Assembly: GCA_004193595.1 (NCBI GenBank)
Contig: RPGQ01000004.1
Coordinates: 108,264-172,263, forward strand
Direction of reading: 5' to 3'
DNA: 64,000 nucleotides
From: Desulfobacteraceae bacterium Eth-SRB2
GTDB taxonomy: Bacteria; Desulfobacterota; Desulfobacteria; Desulfobacterales; UBA11574
Under the pieces are notes generated by a model. The model was not told the DNA's origin, did no database searches, and was given only the letters and a program-made list of their open reading frames with translations. The position numbers were made by a program, and so were the translations under genes. This document shows positions 18,490 through 27,704 of the stretch, piece after piece. How positions within the stretch are numbered: the stretch's first letter is position 1; every line of letters begins with the position of its first letter.

Positions 18490-19320
18490 TTATAGTTTGG
18501 TAAAGCCTCCGTGATGGCCTTGCAATAGAAAATTAACCCCAAAAAAAGTAAATAAAATGACTGCAAAACCGATAATCGCCATAATTGCCGCCCTCCGCCC
18601 CCGCCATCCTACCGTGAGGCGCTGGTGGAGCAAGGCTGCATACAAAAGCCAGGTTATACCTGACCAAACCTCTTTGGGGTCCCAGCTCCAGAACCTTCCC
18701 CAGACCGATTTGGCATAGATGAAACCGGTTACAAGTCCCAAGGTGAGCATTGTGAATCCTGCAACAATACATGCATATCCGGTTGTATCCAGAAGTTCCA
18801 AAGACGGAAGACGTTTGAAGAAAAATCCATGATTTTTGGACTTTATCGTATGTTCCTGCACAAGATATAAAAACCCCACCCCGCAGGCCAGAGCAAATGA
18901 CGCCTCGCCCATAAAGATGGTAATGACATGAGCAACAAGCCATATACTATTTAATATACTGTCGGCCTTATGCGGCGCACTGGGTAACCGGGATGCTATA
19001 ACCATTATAAGGGTGACCAGGGGAGCGGCAAATATCCCCAGAATCTTAAGATGGAACCCGTAGTGAAAAAGCAGGAAAACACCGGCAATGGTCCAGCCTG
19101 CTATGGAAAGTGTCTGATGAAGATTATCTACGGGAAAATGTCCGGATTGAACAAACCCATAACCGATCCATGCCGTATGACATAAAAAGCCTGCTGAAAT
19201 CAGATAAAAACCGGTTTGTTGAAGGTAATTTTTCTGAAGGAAAAGATAGGCAATGTATCCTGCCGTACTCAGCATGTAAAAGAAAATGGTTATAAATATC
19301 AAAATTTCCACTGATTGCAC
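18490..19320 (-). CDS. Cytochrome c biogenesis protein, CcsA/CcsB (ResC/HemX-like) family
   Basis: An integral membrane protein of 276 residues with about eight hydrophobic segments. The tryptophan-rich motif WGRFWSWDPKEVWS lies near residues 207-220 in a periplasmic-type loop, as in haem-handling proteins. It precedes hemA and follows the siroheme dehydrogenase. In this position the family is often called HemX or CcsA, and it may deliver haem to c-type cytochromes or affect HemA levels. The sequence alone does not separate these roles. Confidence 0.85.
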   Translation of the reverse strand: MQSVEILIFITIFFYMLSTAGYIAYLFLQKNYLQQTGFYLISAGFLCHTAWIGYGFVQSGHFPVDNLHQTLSIAGWTIAGVFLLFHYGFHLKILGIFAAPLVTLIMVIASRLPSAPHKADSILNSIWLVAHVITIFMGEASFALACGVGFLYLVQEHTIKSKNHGFFFKRLPSLELLDTTGYACIVAGFTMLTLGLVTGFIYAKSVWGRFWSWDPKEVWSGITWLLYAALLHQRLTVGWRGRRAAIMAIIGFAVILFTFFGVNFLLQGHHGGFTKL

Positions 19321-19353
19321 CTATGCATTTTTCAAAACCAGGTTGGATGTCGG

Positions 19354-20013
19354 TTATTTTGCCATTAATTCGTCGAATACATATCCTTCACCAAGAATTT
19401 CAAAAAGCAAGGAATTAACAGCCGCGATTTCGCGGTCTTTTATCATTTTAACAAGGTCTCGTTGTATCAACTTTTCAAAAAGAGGCTTATGAGCCTCGGG
19501 TTCGTGATCTTGACTTAAAAGTTTGTTGCGGATTCCACCCATGAGTTTGAGAAATTCTGCATATTCGGTTCCGAATACCTTTTCAAGATCTTTTCGCATC
19601 TTTTTTGCAAAAGCAGGACTTTTCCCAGAAGTCGAGATGGCGATGATCAAATCTCCCCGGTTTACAATGGCCGGAAGAATAAAATTACATACTTCGGGGC
19701 GATCTGCGATATTACACAGCATGCCGAGGCGTTCCGCTTCGCTATGAATCTGCCGGTTCAATTCCGGGTTGTCCGTTGCACCGATGACAAGAAACATTTT
19801 ATGAAGATCGGAAATTTGAAAGGGTCGTTTTTTCAAAACGATTGAGCCGTTGTCGGCAAGCTCAAACACCTGCTGGGTAACTTCATTGCTTACAACGATT
19901 ACTTTTGCACCACAGTCGAGCAACGTCATTACCTTGCGTGTGCCCACGTCACCACCACCCACGACCAAGCATTTTCGATTTCGGATATCAAGATTGACCG
20001 GATAATATCTCAT
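19354..20013 (-). CDS. Precorrin-2 dehydrogenase/sirohydrochlorin ferrochelatase (Met8/CysG-N type)
   Basis: Makes siroheme, the cofactor of dissimilatory and assimilatory sulfite reductases, from precorrin-2. The NAD-binding GGGDVGTRKVMTLLDCGAKV begins near residue 19, the Met8-type FILPAIVNRGDLIIAISTSGKSP region lies near 110-130, and a helical C-terminal dimerisation domain ends the 219 residues. It is first in a four-gene tetrapyrrole-related operon (this gene, ccsA, hemA, fabD). Co-location with hemA matches deltaproteobacteria that use siroheme as a haem precursor. Confidence 0.92.
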   Translation of the reverse strand: MRYYPVNLDIRNRKCLVVGGGDVGTRKVMTLLDCGAKVIVVSNEVTQQVFELADNGSIVLKKRPFQISDLHKMFLVIGATDNPELNRQIHSEAERLGMLCNIADRPEVCNFILPAIVNRGDLIIAISTSGKSPAFAKKMRKDLEKVFGTEYAEFLKLMGGIRNKLLSQDHEPEAHKPLFEKLIQRDLVKMIKDREIAAVNSLLFEILGEGYVFDELMAK

Positions 20014-20239
20014 AGCGTCTCAAAATAAACATTATAACATTTGCCACAAAAAGCACAAAATTCACAATTGATAAACCAAAATAACATTTTCATATCAAAA
20101 TAGCCATGCGAATCAAAAAAAACAGGCAATATACACAATTTTATTGTAATATCAAATCATTGTCATGGTCCGGTCCCGGATTAATAATGACACGTTGATC
20201 CGAACACGCAAGTTATACGTTTTTGACCGTTATTCCATG

Positions 20240-21337
20240 TTACTCTTTTTTGTCCTTGGGATAAATAATAAGCCGATCTCCCGGATGGATCGGCTCGTTT
20301 AAATCAATACGGTTCCAGATAATAAGGACGGTCAGGGGCACATCGAACTTCTCGGCTATAGAGGTTAAATTGTCCCCCTCTTTAATGACATAAATCCGAT
20401 CCGTTTTGTCTGCCTGATAATCTTTAACCCGTTTTTTATACCGCTCATTAAACCCCTGTTTCGCCCCTTTGGGAATGAGAATAGTATGGGTGCCTTCGGC
20501 AAGATAATGTCCCCGAATTTCGGGATTAAGATCCTTGAGGGCTTTAAAATCCGTTCCGGAAGCCTTTGCGATCAAGCTAAGGGGAATTTCCTGGAAACAA
20601 TCGATGGTGATCCGGTCGAATTCAAGCGGAGAGTAATAATCGTCATCATTGATATTAAATCCGAATTTAACCGGGTCCAAAAGAATCAGCTTGACCGAAA
20701 GAATGCGGAATATGAATCGTTGGGTTTCCAGGGGCAGGTAGAGCCGGTAATAATCCCGGGTGTGCTGTACCATAATTTCAGCACTTAGCCCTTCTTCACC
20801 CATATTATACGCGGCCGCGGATAGCGTCCAGGCTCCCATGGATTGGTAAAGCACCTTAAAATACTTTATGGCAGCTTTCGTGGAGGAAAATAAGTTCCGC
20901 CTCTCATCGATACTTTCATCTATTATCAGCCCGTACTTTCGGCCCGTATCCGCCAGAAACTGCCAAAATCCAATGGCTCCCTTTCTGGAGCCCGCATGGG
21001 GACGAAGTGCACTTTCGGCAATGGCCAGATATTTGAGATCGTCCGGCATTCGGTTTTCCTGCAACATTTTTTCAATATACGGCAGGTATCGACGGGAACG
21101 TTTCAGCCAAAGAATTACCTGAGGTCGATCCCAAATCGAAAGCAGAAGTTCTTTTTCAAATCGTTCCTGAATGTCTTGATTTTCAAGGGGGACCCGCTCC
21201 CCGCAAAACGAGAGGGCATCCATATTTTTAACGGAAGACACCAGTGACGGCAGATCAACCGGCTCGGTCGAAGCACTGTACCCCTCAACAGCCAAAAACA
21301 ACACAATGGCCGGAATCAGAAAAATCTTTGTTTTCAT
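20240..21337 (-). CDS. Lytic transglycosylase with C-terminal LysM (MltD-like)
   Basis: Cleaves peptidoglycan between MurNAc and GlcNAc in the periplasm. A Sec signal peptide (MKTKIFLIPAIVLFLAVEGYS) is followed by an SLT domain with catalytic glutamate in LAIAESALRPHA, the SRKGAIGFWQF motif and the late SAAAYNMG. One LysM repeat (YVIKEGDNLTSIAEKFDVPL) ends the protein. A longer frame from 21394 lacks a signal at its start. The ATG at 21337 has AAAGGGG about 7 bp upstream and gives 365 residues. Confidence 0.9.
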   Translation of the reverse strand: MKTKIFLIPAIVLFLAVEGYSASTEPVDLPSLVSSVKNMDALSFCGERVPLENQDIQERFEKELLLSIWDRPQVILWLKRSRRYLPYIEKMLQENRMPDDLKYLAIAESALRPHAGSRKGAIGFWQFLADTGRKYGLIIDESIDERRNLFSSTKAAIKYFKVLYQSMGAWTLSAAAYNMGEEGLSAEIMVQHTRDYYRLYLPLETQRFIFRILSVKLILLDPVKFGFNINDDDYYSPLEFDRITIDCFQEIPLSLIAKASGTDFKALKDLNPEIRGHYLAEGTHTILIPKGAKQGFNERYKKRVKDYQADKTDRIYVIKEGDNLTSIAEKFDVPLTVLIIWNRIDLNEPIHPGDRLIIYPKDKKE

Positions 21338-21351
21338 GCGAATACCCCTTT

Positions 21352-21510
21352 GCCTGAACCGGACAAGCCGGAACCAAGAAATATTTGCCACCAAGGCACA
21401 AAGACACGAAGGATTTTGTTATTCTTTCTTAGTGTCTTGGTGCCTGTGGCGAGAAGAAAAAAGTTTTGCCACAAAAAGCACAAAATTCACAATTAAGAAC
21501 CTAAAACGAG
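21352..21510 (+). repeat. Dispersed repeat B, diverged copy
   Basis: It contains CCGGACAAGCCGGAACCAAG, then a TTTGCCACCAAGGCACAAAGACACGAAGGA-type stretch and GCCACAAAAAGCACAAAATT, in the same order as the copies at 14005-14160 and 42838-42993. A short partial copy of the last block is at 20040-20070. Confidence 0.65.
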
Positions 21511-21875
21511 CGTTTTAAATTGTAATATCATGTTAATAATGATGTTAAATCGTAATCATTTTAACTGTCGAAAGTCAAATATTGACTATTCATCGATAAT
21601 ATGCAAAATAAAATCGACCTTGAGTGAGATTAAAAGCACAATCAATAAAATATAGTTTCATCTCTTTATATTCCAGCACTTTTTTACAGTTTTAGATCCA
21701 TTTTCAGTATCCACATAAACCTTAACTGCATTACTTTCTCTATATAATCATGAAGTTATAATATTTAATAAAAAACTGCTATTGGGCAAAACAGCCGCGT
21801 ATTGCCGAGTTGGGCGGAACCCCGGTTCGCACAAGTTGGTCTGCAAAATAAAAAATAAAGGGTAAATGCAAAAAA
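21511..21875. other. Non-coding AT-rich spacer before the defence island
   Basis: About 365 bp between the transglycosylase and the restriction gene. It is AT-rich with no open frame of note. It marks the border between housekeeping genes and the accessory region. I saw no tRNA or attachment-site repeat. Confidence 0.4.
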
Positions 21876-22601
21876 ATGACTGACCTAATTGATAACATTG
21901 GAAAAAACATTTCCGGCGCAGTTTCTCATTACTGGCAGACACGCAAAGCCCAAAGAGAAAAACAGAAAAAAAGAGGGGTTGCTGATGCAGGATTAAGGGG
22001 TGCAGTGACCGGCGGGGCTCAAATGGATGGTTTTATCGATCTTTTTACGAAAATAATTGTTGATGCCGGTATGGATGAAAGATATATTTTCAGAAAAAGG
22101 CGGCTTGAATTGCCGGGTTTCTTTCGCCCCACAAAAGAATGGGATCTGGTTGTAGTCAAAGATGATCATTTGATTACAGCAGTTGAAGCAAAATCCCAAG
22201 TTGGCCCTTCCTTCGGAAACAATTTTAACAATAGAACCGAAGAGGCCATGGGTAGTGCTCTTGATCTTTGGACAGCATTCAGAGAAGGAGCTTTTAATGG
22301 AGGAGTTCAGCCGTTTCTCGGGTATTTCTTTATGCTTGATGACTGTTATGCTTCAAATCGACCGGTAAGGATTAGAGAACCCCATTTCAAGGTGTTTCAA
22401 GAGTTTGTTGGGGCTTCATATATGAAAAGGTACGAGCTGTTTTGCCGAAAGCTCGTTCTTGAACGTCATTATACATCAGCATCATTCATAACGTCAGATA
22501 GCGAAACAGGTCTCTTGGGTTCCTATAAAGAACCGGCTTCTGATCTTTCGTTTCTAATTTTCGCCAAATCTCTTGCTTCTCATGTTGGAGCATTCATTTG
22601 A
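21876..22601 (+). CDS. Type II restriction endonuclease, PaeR7I/XhoI family
   Basis: Predicted to cut CTCGAG like XhoI and PaeR7I. The 241 residues show GAVTGGAQMDGF (near 46), ELPGFFRPTKEWDLVVV (near 80), the catalytic-type VEAKSQVGPSFGNNFNN (near 105) and EEAMGSALDLWTAFREGAF, which are the conserved blocks of this family. The D...E-x-K pattern (WDLVVV...VEAKS) is the PD-(D/E)XK active site. Its stop overlaps the TTG start of the methyltransferase by 4 bp. That the sequence specificity is CTCGAG is inference from the family. Confidence 0.85.
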   Translation: MTDLIDNIGKNISGAVSHYWQTRKAQREKQKKRGVADAGLRGAVTGGAQMDGFIDLFTKIIVDAGMDERYIFRKRRLELPGFFRPTKEWDLVVVKDDHLITAVEAKSQVGPSFGNNFNNRTEEAMGSALDLWTAFREGAFNGGVQPFLGYFFMLDDCYASNRPVRIREPHFKVFQEFVGASYMKRYELFCRKLVLERHYTSASFITSDSETGLLGSYKEPASDLSFLIFAKSLASHVGAFI

Positions 22602-23524
22602 AGAAAAAAGCAACTCATACCTATCAAAGATTAATTAATGGAGATGCAAGAAATTTATCCTTTTTAGAAGATGAATCCATACACCTCGTTGTTACCTCAC
22701 CTCCATACTGGAATCTGAAACGTTATAACGAAAATACAAATCAATTAGGCCACATTAATGATTATGAATCCTTTTTATCTGAGCTTGAAAAGGTTTGGCG
22801 TGAGGTGTTTCGTATATTAGTGCCAGGCGGTAGGCTTGTATGCATTGTTGGTGACGTTTGCGTTTCAAGGCGAAAATTTGGCCGTCATCTTGTTTTCCCA
22901 TTACATTCAGATATTTGTGTTCTATGCCGGAAAATGGGCTTTGATAATTTAAATCCAATTATTTGGCATAAAATTTCAAATGCCAGCTTTGAAGTCGAAA
23001 ATGGATCTAAGTTTTTAGGAAAACCCTATGAACCTAATGCCATTATTAAAAATGATATGGAATTTATTTTAATGCAAAGAAAGCCGGGAGGATATCGAAA
23101 GCCTACTCAAGAACAGAGAAAGCTTAGCAAAATCGACAAAAAAGATTTTAATATTTGGTTCCAGCAAATTTGGAATATTACCGGTGCATCTACTCGAAAA
23201 CATCCAGCCCCCTTCCCTCTTGAACTTGCCTCACGTTTGGTTAGAATGTTCTCGTTCCATGATGATACAGTTCTTGATCCATTTTGCGGTACCGGAACCA
23301 CAATGATTGCTGCTTTGAGATACGGAAGGAACAGTATTGGAATAGATATTGATCCTGAATATTGTCGCATGACTGCACAATATCTTAAAAAAGAGAGCAG
23401 CAACCTGTTTATAAGTGCTGAATTGATATTTGAAAAAATGATTACCGACAATTCAGGTCAACTTCAAGTCTGTGAAGCCCAAGCTCTTTACGAAGTTAGA
23501 TCTGCCAGAAAAACTATGGAATAG
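22598..23524 (+). CDS. DNA methyltransferase, beta-class (N4-cytosine or N6-adenine)
   Basis: The protecting partner of the restriction enzyme. Motif IV TSPPYWNLKRY is near residue 34, and the SAM-binding motif I block DPFCGTGTTMIAALRYGRNS is near 227. The catalytic motif therefore precedes the SAM motif, which is the beta order. SPPY is more usual in N4-cytosine enzymes than in N6-adenine ones. It starts at TTG 22598, which overlaps the endonuclease stop (TTGA). The 308 residues look intact. Known M.PaeR7I/M.XhoI-type partners are differently organised adenine methylases, so this pairing is unusual as far as I know. Confidence 0.88.
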   Translation: MKKKATHTYQRLINGDARNLSFLEDESIHLVVTSPPYWNLKRYNENTNQLGHINDYESFLSELEKVWREVFRILVPGGRLVCIVGDVCVSRRKFGRHLVFPLHSDICVLCRKMGFDNLNPIIWHKISNASFEVENGSKFLGKPYEPNAIIKNDMEFILMQRKPGGYRKPTQEQRKLSKIDKKDFNIWFQQIWNITGASTRKHPAPFPLELASRLVRMFSFHDDTVLDPFCGTGTTMIAALRYGRNSIGIDIDPEYCRMTAQYLKKESSNLFISAELIFEKMITDNSGQLQVCEAQALYEVRSARKTME

Positions 23525-23705
23525 GCAAAGCTAATTCATTAGAAGTAGGCTGCATTTTAACTACATTTCACATTTTAAAATAAAACAACGGTAAATACTA
23601 ATGGGTTATATTGTTTATACCTTTTAATTTTGTGGCGGCAGTTAGCCATAATTAACTACGGTTAGATGATAATTATTCAAAGTTGAGTCTAAAGCTCCCA
23701 CGGTT

Positions 23706-26700
23706 ATGGAACATATTAAAAATAAAGCCATCAGACTCATTGATTACCTGACTGAACTGGCGCTTCTTCGGTCTAAAATCGTTCGAGACATCAGCGCCTA
23801 TCAGAGCGTTCTTTGGCTGCATGAGATTCCACAGGAATTGGAATATTGCTTTTCGCAAGCTTGGGGGACAAATGAAGAATTTGACGAAAATATCTGGATC
23901 GAAGTCAAAAAATACGACGAACCGATTCTGGATGAAATTCCGGAAATATGCGAGAAATGGGTTGACCGGTCAACTCTTAGAAATACTAAAGATATTCCCG
24001 AGCTGCTTTCAAGTATCAACATTCAGGTAGAAGAACAAAATCCCGACGCAAAGCTGGACACTCCAGAAAAAGATGAGTTCATTCCAGTAAATAAAACTCT
24101 GCTATTAAATGACCACCCGGAAGTTTCTGAGGCATGGGAGGGGTTTGTTGACTCCAAATGGTTTTTCTGGGCTGATTTGCATCAGCGGTGGCAATCCGTG
24201 CAAAAAGTCTATGCTAAACTTTTTTCGATTTACCAGGAACAACAAAAGCTTGGGGAAGAGTATGAACTTGTTCTTGGGCTTGGTTTTTTGTCCTGGCGTA
24301 CGCCATCCGGTCAAGCTACACGACGACACCTTGTCGTTGCTAAAGCAGCACTGACTTTTGAAGCCAGGTTGGGTAAGTTCATTGTCACGCCTGCTACGGA
24401 CGGCGCTCAACTGGCGGCTGAATTCGACATGCTCGATATTGAAGACCAACCACGCCATGCAAGACAGGTCGCTCAAGAAGGACTGCTTTCGGCTGATGAA
24501 AATCCTTGGGATCGTTCATCTGTAGAGCCTGTACTCAAGGCAATTGCAAACTCTCTTGCAGACAGAGGGCAAGGAGAATATCATGAAACGCTTGAACAAA
24601 ATCAACGACACTCTCAGGAAAAGCCCATTGTTGAGTATGCTCCCGCATTGGTTCTACGCAAGCGATCAGTTAAGGGACTGGAACAGACTCTTAAGAAAAT
24701 GAAGGAGCAAATAGAGTCTGGTGGTGAAATTCCGGCAGAATTTATTGATCTTTGTGAAGGCGATATAGATCGTGGAAATAATTTAGATGAATACAGCCAC
24801 AACAAGACAGAAGTCGACCAAAAGATATACTTTCCTAAACTATCCAATGAAGAACAACGCCAGATCATACACAAACTGCAATCTACTACCGGCGTTCTCG
24901 TTCAAGGTCCACCTGGAACTGGAAAATCGCACACTATAGCAAATCTTATCTGTCACCTCCTTGCCACAGGCCAGCGAGTTCTGGTAACGGCTAAAACACC
25001 GCGGGCTCTGCAAGTGTTGCATAAACAATTGCCAAAGCAAATACGGCCCTTGTGCATTAATCTGTTGGGGAGCGGGATAGATGAACAAAGATCATTGGAG
25101 GAAAGTGTTAGCAGTATTCTTAATAGACAAGACCGATGGAATGATAATTTAACAGCCGATGAAATCAATGAGTTGGAATCCAAAATCCAAAAACTGGAAT
25201 CTGACAAGGCTAAGACAAATTACAGGATACGATCCATACGTGAATCAGAGACTTTTCAGCAAAATATAATTAACGGAACCTATCTTGGCACAGCTGCAAA
25301 GATTGCCTTGCGCTTAAAGAAAGACTCCGAAACGTTTTGTTGGTTTGAAGATGGCATCGGTTATGATCAAGAATTGCCCTTGTCTTCAAGTGAAATTGAG
25401 ACCATACATGAGGATTTGGGCCTTCTTAAAGCGAAAGTGGAAGCGGAGCTTCAGTTAGTTATTCCTGACCCTGAAAAAGATCTGCCTACTCAAGATGATT
25501 TTGTAGACATTGTAAAACAGTATATTAAAATCAAAAACAACTTCTCATCCAAACAGAATTTGCTTGATTCTCATATGGGACAGCGTCTCATAAAAGCAAC
25601 TTCCTCCTATATCAATCAGATAATAGAATCCGTTTCAAAATTAACTGATTCGGTTAATAGTATTAGAAAACGACCTATGCCATGGATTAAAAATGCTGTA
25701 TTCGAGGTGTTGGCAGACAACGACATTCCATGGAGGGATTTGTTACGTGTTTTATCTGAAAGGATGTCAGGATTAAAAGACCGTGCAGAAAAGATAGATG
25801 CTTTAAAAATGACGATTCCTGATGTAGTTGAGCGAAGTAAAGTATCGCTGGACGCAAAAATTCTTAAGAAACATTTCAATGAAGGTGGAAAAAACGGATG
25901 GTGGATATTCAAACCTAAGGGAATTCGTGATTGTAAATACATTACTAAAGATTACTATATCGACTCACGCCCGTGCTCTTCTCATGAAAACCTGGAATTG
26001 TTGATCGAATTTCTTTCAGTAGAAGATGCCGTTGATTATTGCTGGAATCTTTGGCAGGGCAAAATGGAAAGGAGTCCGGGGCCGACTTTCCTGCAAGTAT
26101 CAGAACTTGAAGAATTGCAGGAAGCACTGACCGACGTTGTTTCGCTCTCTGATTTTCTGGAAGCCTCAAAAGAGGCTTTGAGTCATATTCAGGGACTTGC
26201 TGGTGAAGTTGTTTGGCATGATCCCGAAACGGTCAATAAATTACTCGATACATGCCGAGCTGTTATTTCGCGTAATAATTTCAATGCGATACAATTTAAA
26301 CTGCGACAATATATTCAAAAAATTGAATCGGTTGCTGGTTTACCAAACGCCCATCCTGTAGCCAACGAAGCATTGGCGATTATCAAGCAAGGTAAGACCC
26401 AACTTTACCCTAACTTAATGGCAAGGATTGATGAACTAAATAGACGTTCAGAACGAGCAAAAAAAATCAAGAATCTCTTAAACAAACTGTCTGAATCTGC
26501 TCCCATTTTTGCTAAAAAGCTTTCGGAGAATCCTCAAGAGTCAGCATATCACCTTAAATCTCTTGAAAATGCCTGGGCTTGGGCGAGAGCAAATTCCTGG
26601 CTGCAGGATTTTATGAATAAGGATAACCTCCCAATTCTCGAACGTCGGTTGCGACAGGTTGATGACGATATTAAAAGCAATCTTGCAGAACTGTCCTCTA

Positions 26701-27704
26701 ATTTGGCTTGGAAATTCTGTTTCAGCCGCATGGAGAAAACACAAAGTAGGCCCTATTTAGTTGGCTGGCAATTGGCACACAAAAAAGCCATGCAGAGGTA
26801 CAGTAAATATAGGGCAAGGTATATTCGAGATGCTCAAAAACAACTTTCTAAGTGTAAAAATGCAGTTCCTGCCTGGGTTATGCCTCTTCATCTTGTATAT
26901 GAAACAATTGAAACCGCTCCTGAAATGTTTGACATTATTATTGTTGATGAGGCATCGCAATGCGGCCCTGAGGCTTTGCCATTGATGTATTTGGGAAAAC
27001 GTCTGCTTGTTGTAGGGGATGAACAACAAATCAGCCCGGAAGCGGTTGGAGTGGATAAGAATCAAGTTTTCCGTCTCAGAGATGAGTATTTAAGCGATTT
27101 TGAGCATGCCGATTCGTTTGATGTGGAAAACAGCCTTTTTAATCATGGGAAAATACGTTTCAACAACCGAATCGTTTTGCGTGAACATTTCCGTTGCATG
27201 CCTGAGATAATACGTTTCAGTAATGACCTGAGTTATCATGCAACACCGCTGATCCCTTTGAGGCAATATCCGCCCCAAAGACTTGAACCTCTGAAGTTGG
27301 TCCATGTCCCAGGTGGTTACCGCGAGGGAAGCAATAACAAAGCCATCAATCGACCCGAAGCGGAAAAACTGGTTGAGACTGTTGTTCAGTGTTGTAATGA
27401 TGATCGATATGATGACAAAACCATGGGCGTTATTACCCTTCAGGGTGATGCACAGGCTCCCATTATTGAAAACATGCTGCTCGAACAACTCGGTGCCGAA
27501 GAGATGGAACAACGGAGACTTATCTGTGGCAAGCCATACAGTTTTCAGGGGGATGAGCGTCATATTATTTTTCTCAGTATGGTAGCGGCGCCAAATGAGA
27601 GAATCGGCCCTCTATCCAGGCAGCCAGATCAAAGAAGGTTCAATGTCGCTGCAAGTCGTGCACAAGACCAGATGTGGCTTTTCTCATACCGCAACTCGAA
27701 ATGA
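23706..27704 (+). CDS. Large superfamily 1 DNA/RNA helicase-like ATPase (5' part of a frameshifted gene)
   Basis: A 1332-residue P-loop protein of the Dna2/Upf1-like superfamily 1 group found in defence islands. Walker A (QGPPGTGKSHTIANL) is near residue 399. A long helical insert follows, then Walker B IIVDEASQCGPEALP near 1078, motif III VVGDEQQISPE, motif IV-like REHFRCMPEIIRFSN and motif VI FNVAASRAQDQMWLF near 1310. The frame then ends at YRNSK-stop, where homologues continue into a nuclease domain. That continuation is intact in the +1 frame (next entry). No good ribosome-binding site precedes the ATG. It probably belongs with the neighbouring defence genes. Confidence 0.85.
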   Translation: MEHIKNKAIRLIDYLTELALLRSKIVRDISAYQSVLWLHEIPQELEYCFSQAWGTNEEFDENIWIEVKKYDEPILDEIPEICEKWVDRSTLRNTKDIPELLSSINIQVEEQNPDAKLDTPEKDEFIPVNKTLLLNDHPEVSEAWEGFVDSKWFFWADLHQRWQSVQKVYAKLFSIYQEQQKLGEEYELVLGLGFLSWRTPSGQATRRHLVVAKAALTFEARLGKFIVTPATDGAQLAAEFDMLDIEDQPRHARQVAQEGLLSADENPWDRSSVEPVLKAIANSLADRGQGEYHETLEQNQRHSQEKPIVEYAPALVLRKRSVKGLEQTLKKMKEQIESGGEIPAEFIDLCEGDIDRGNNLDEYSHNKTEVDQKIYFPKLSNEEQRQIIHKLQSTTGVLVQGPPGTGKSHTIANLICHLLATGQRVLVTAKTPRALQVLHKQLPKQIRPLCINLLGSGIDEQRSLEESVSSILNRQDRWNDNLTADEINELESKIQKLESDKAKTNYRIRSIRESETFQQNIINGTYLGTAAKIALRLKKDSETFCWFEDGIGYDQELPLSSSEIETIHEDLGLLKAKVEAELQLVIPDPEKDLPTQDDFVDIVKQYIKIKNNFSSKQNLLDSHMGQRLIKATSSYINQIIESVSKLTDSVNSIRKRPMPWIKNAVFEVLADNDIPWRDLLRVLSERMSGLKDRAEKIDALKMTIPDVVERSKVSLDAKILKKHFNEGGKNGWWIFKPKGIRDCKYITKDYYIDSRPCSSHENLELLIEFLSVEDAVDYCWNLWQGKMERSPGPTFLQVSELEELQEALTDVVSLSDFLEASKEALSHIQGLAGEVVWHDPETVNKLLDTCRAVISRNNFNAIQFKLRQYIQKIESVAGLPNAHPVANEALAIIKQGKTQLYPNLMARIDELNRRSERAKKIKNLLNKLSESAPIFAKKLSENPQESAYHLKSLENAWAWARANSWLQDFMNKDNLPILERRLRQVDDDIKSNLAELSSNLAWKFCFSRMEKTQSRPYLVGWQLAHKKAMQRYSKYRARYIRDAQKQLSKCKNAVPAWVMPLHLVYETIETAPEMFDIIIVDEASQCGPEALPLMYLGKRLLVVGDEQQISPEAVGVDKNQVFRLRDEYLSDFEHADSFDVENSLFNHGKIRFNNRIVLREHFRCMPEIIRFSNDLSYHATPLIPLRQYPPQRLEPLKLVHVPGGYREGSNNKAINRPEAEKLVETVVQCCNDDRYDDKTMGVITLQGDAQAPIIENMLLEQLGAEEMEQRRLICGKPYSFQGDERHIIFLSMVAAPNERIGPLSRQPDQRRFNVAASRAQDQMWLFSYRNSK

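Noticed and set aside
27595..27690. Independent start of a separate nuclease gene at 27595
   Set aside because: The first 30 codons are helicase motif VI read in another frame; homology of the nuclease part begins only after about 27690.
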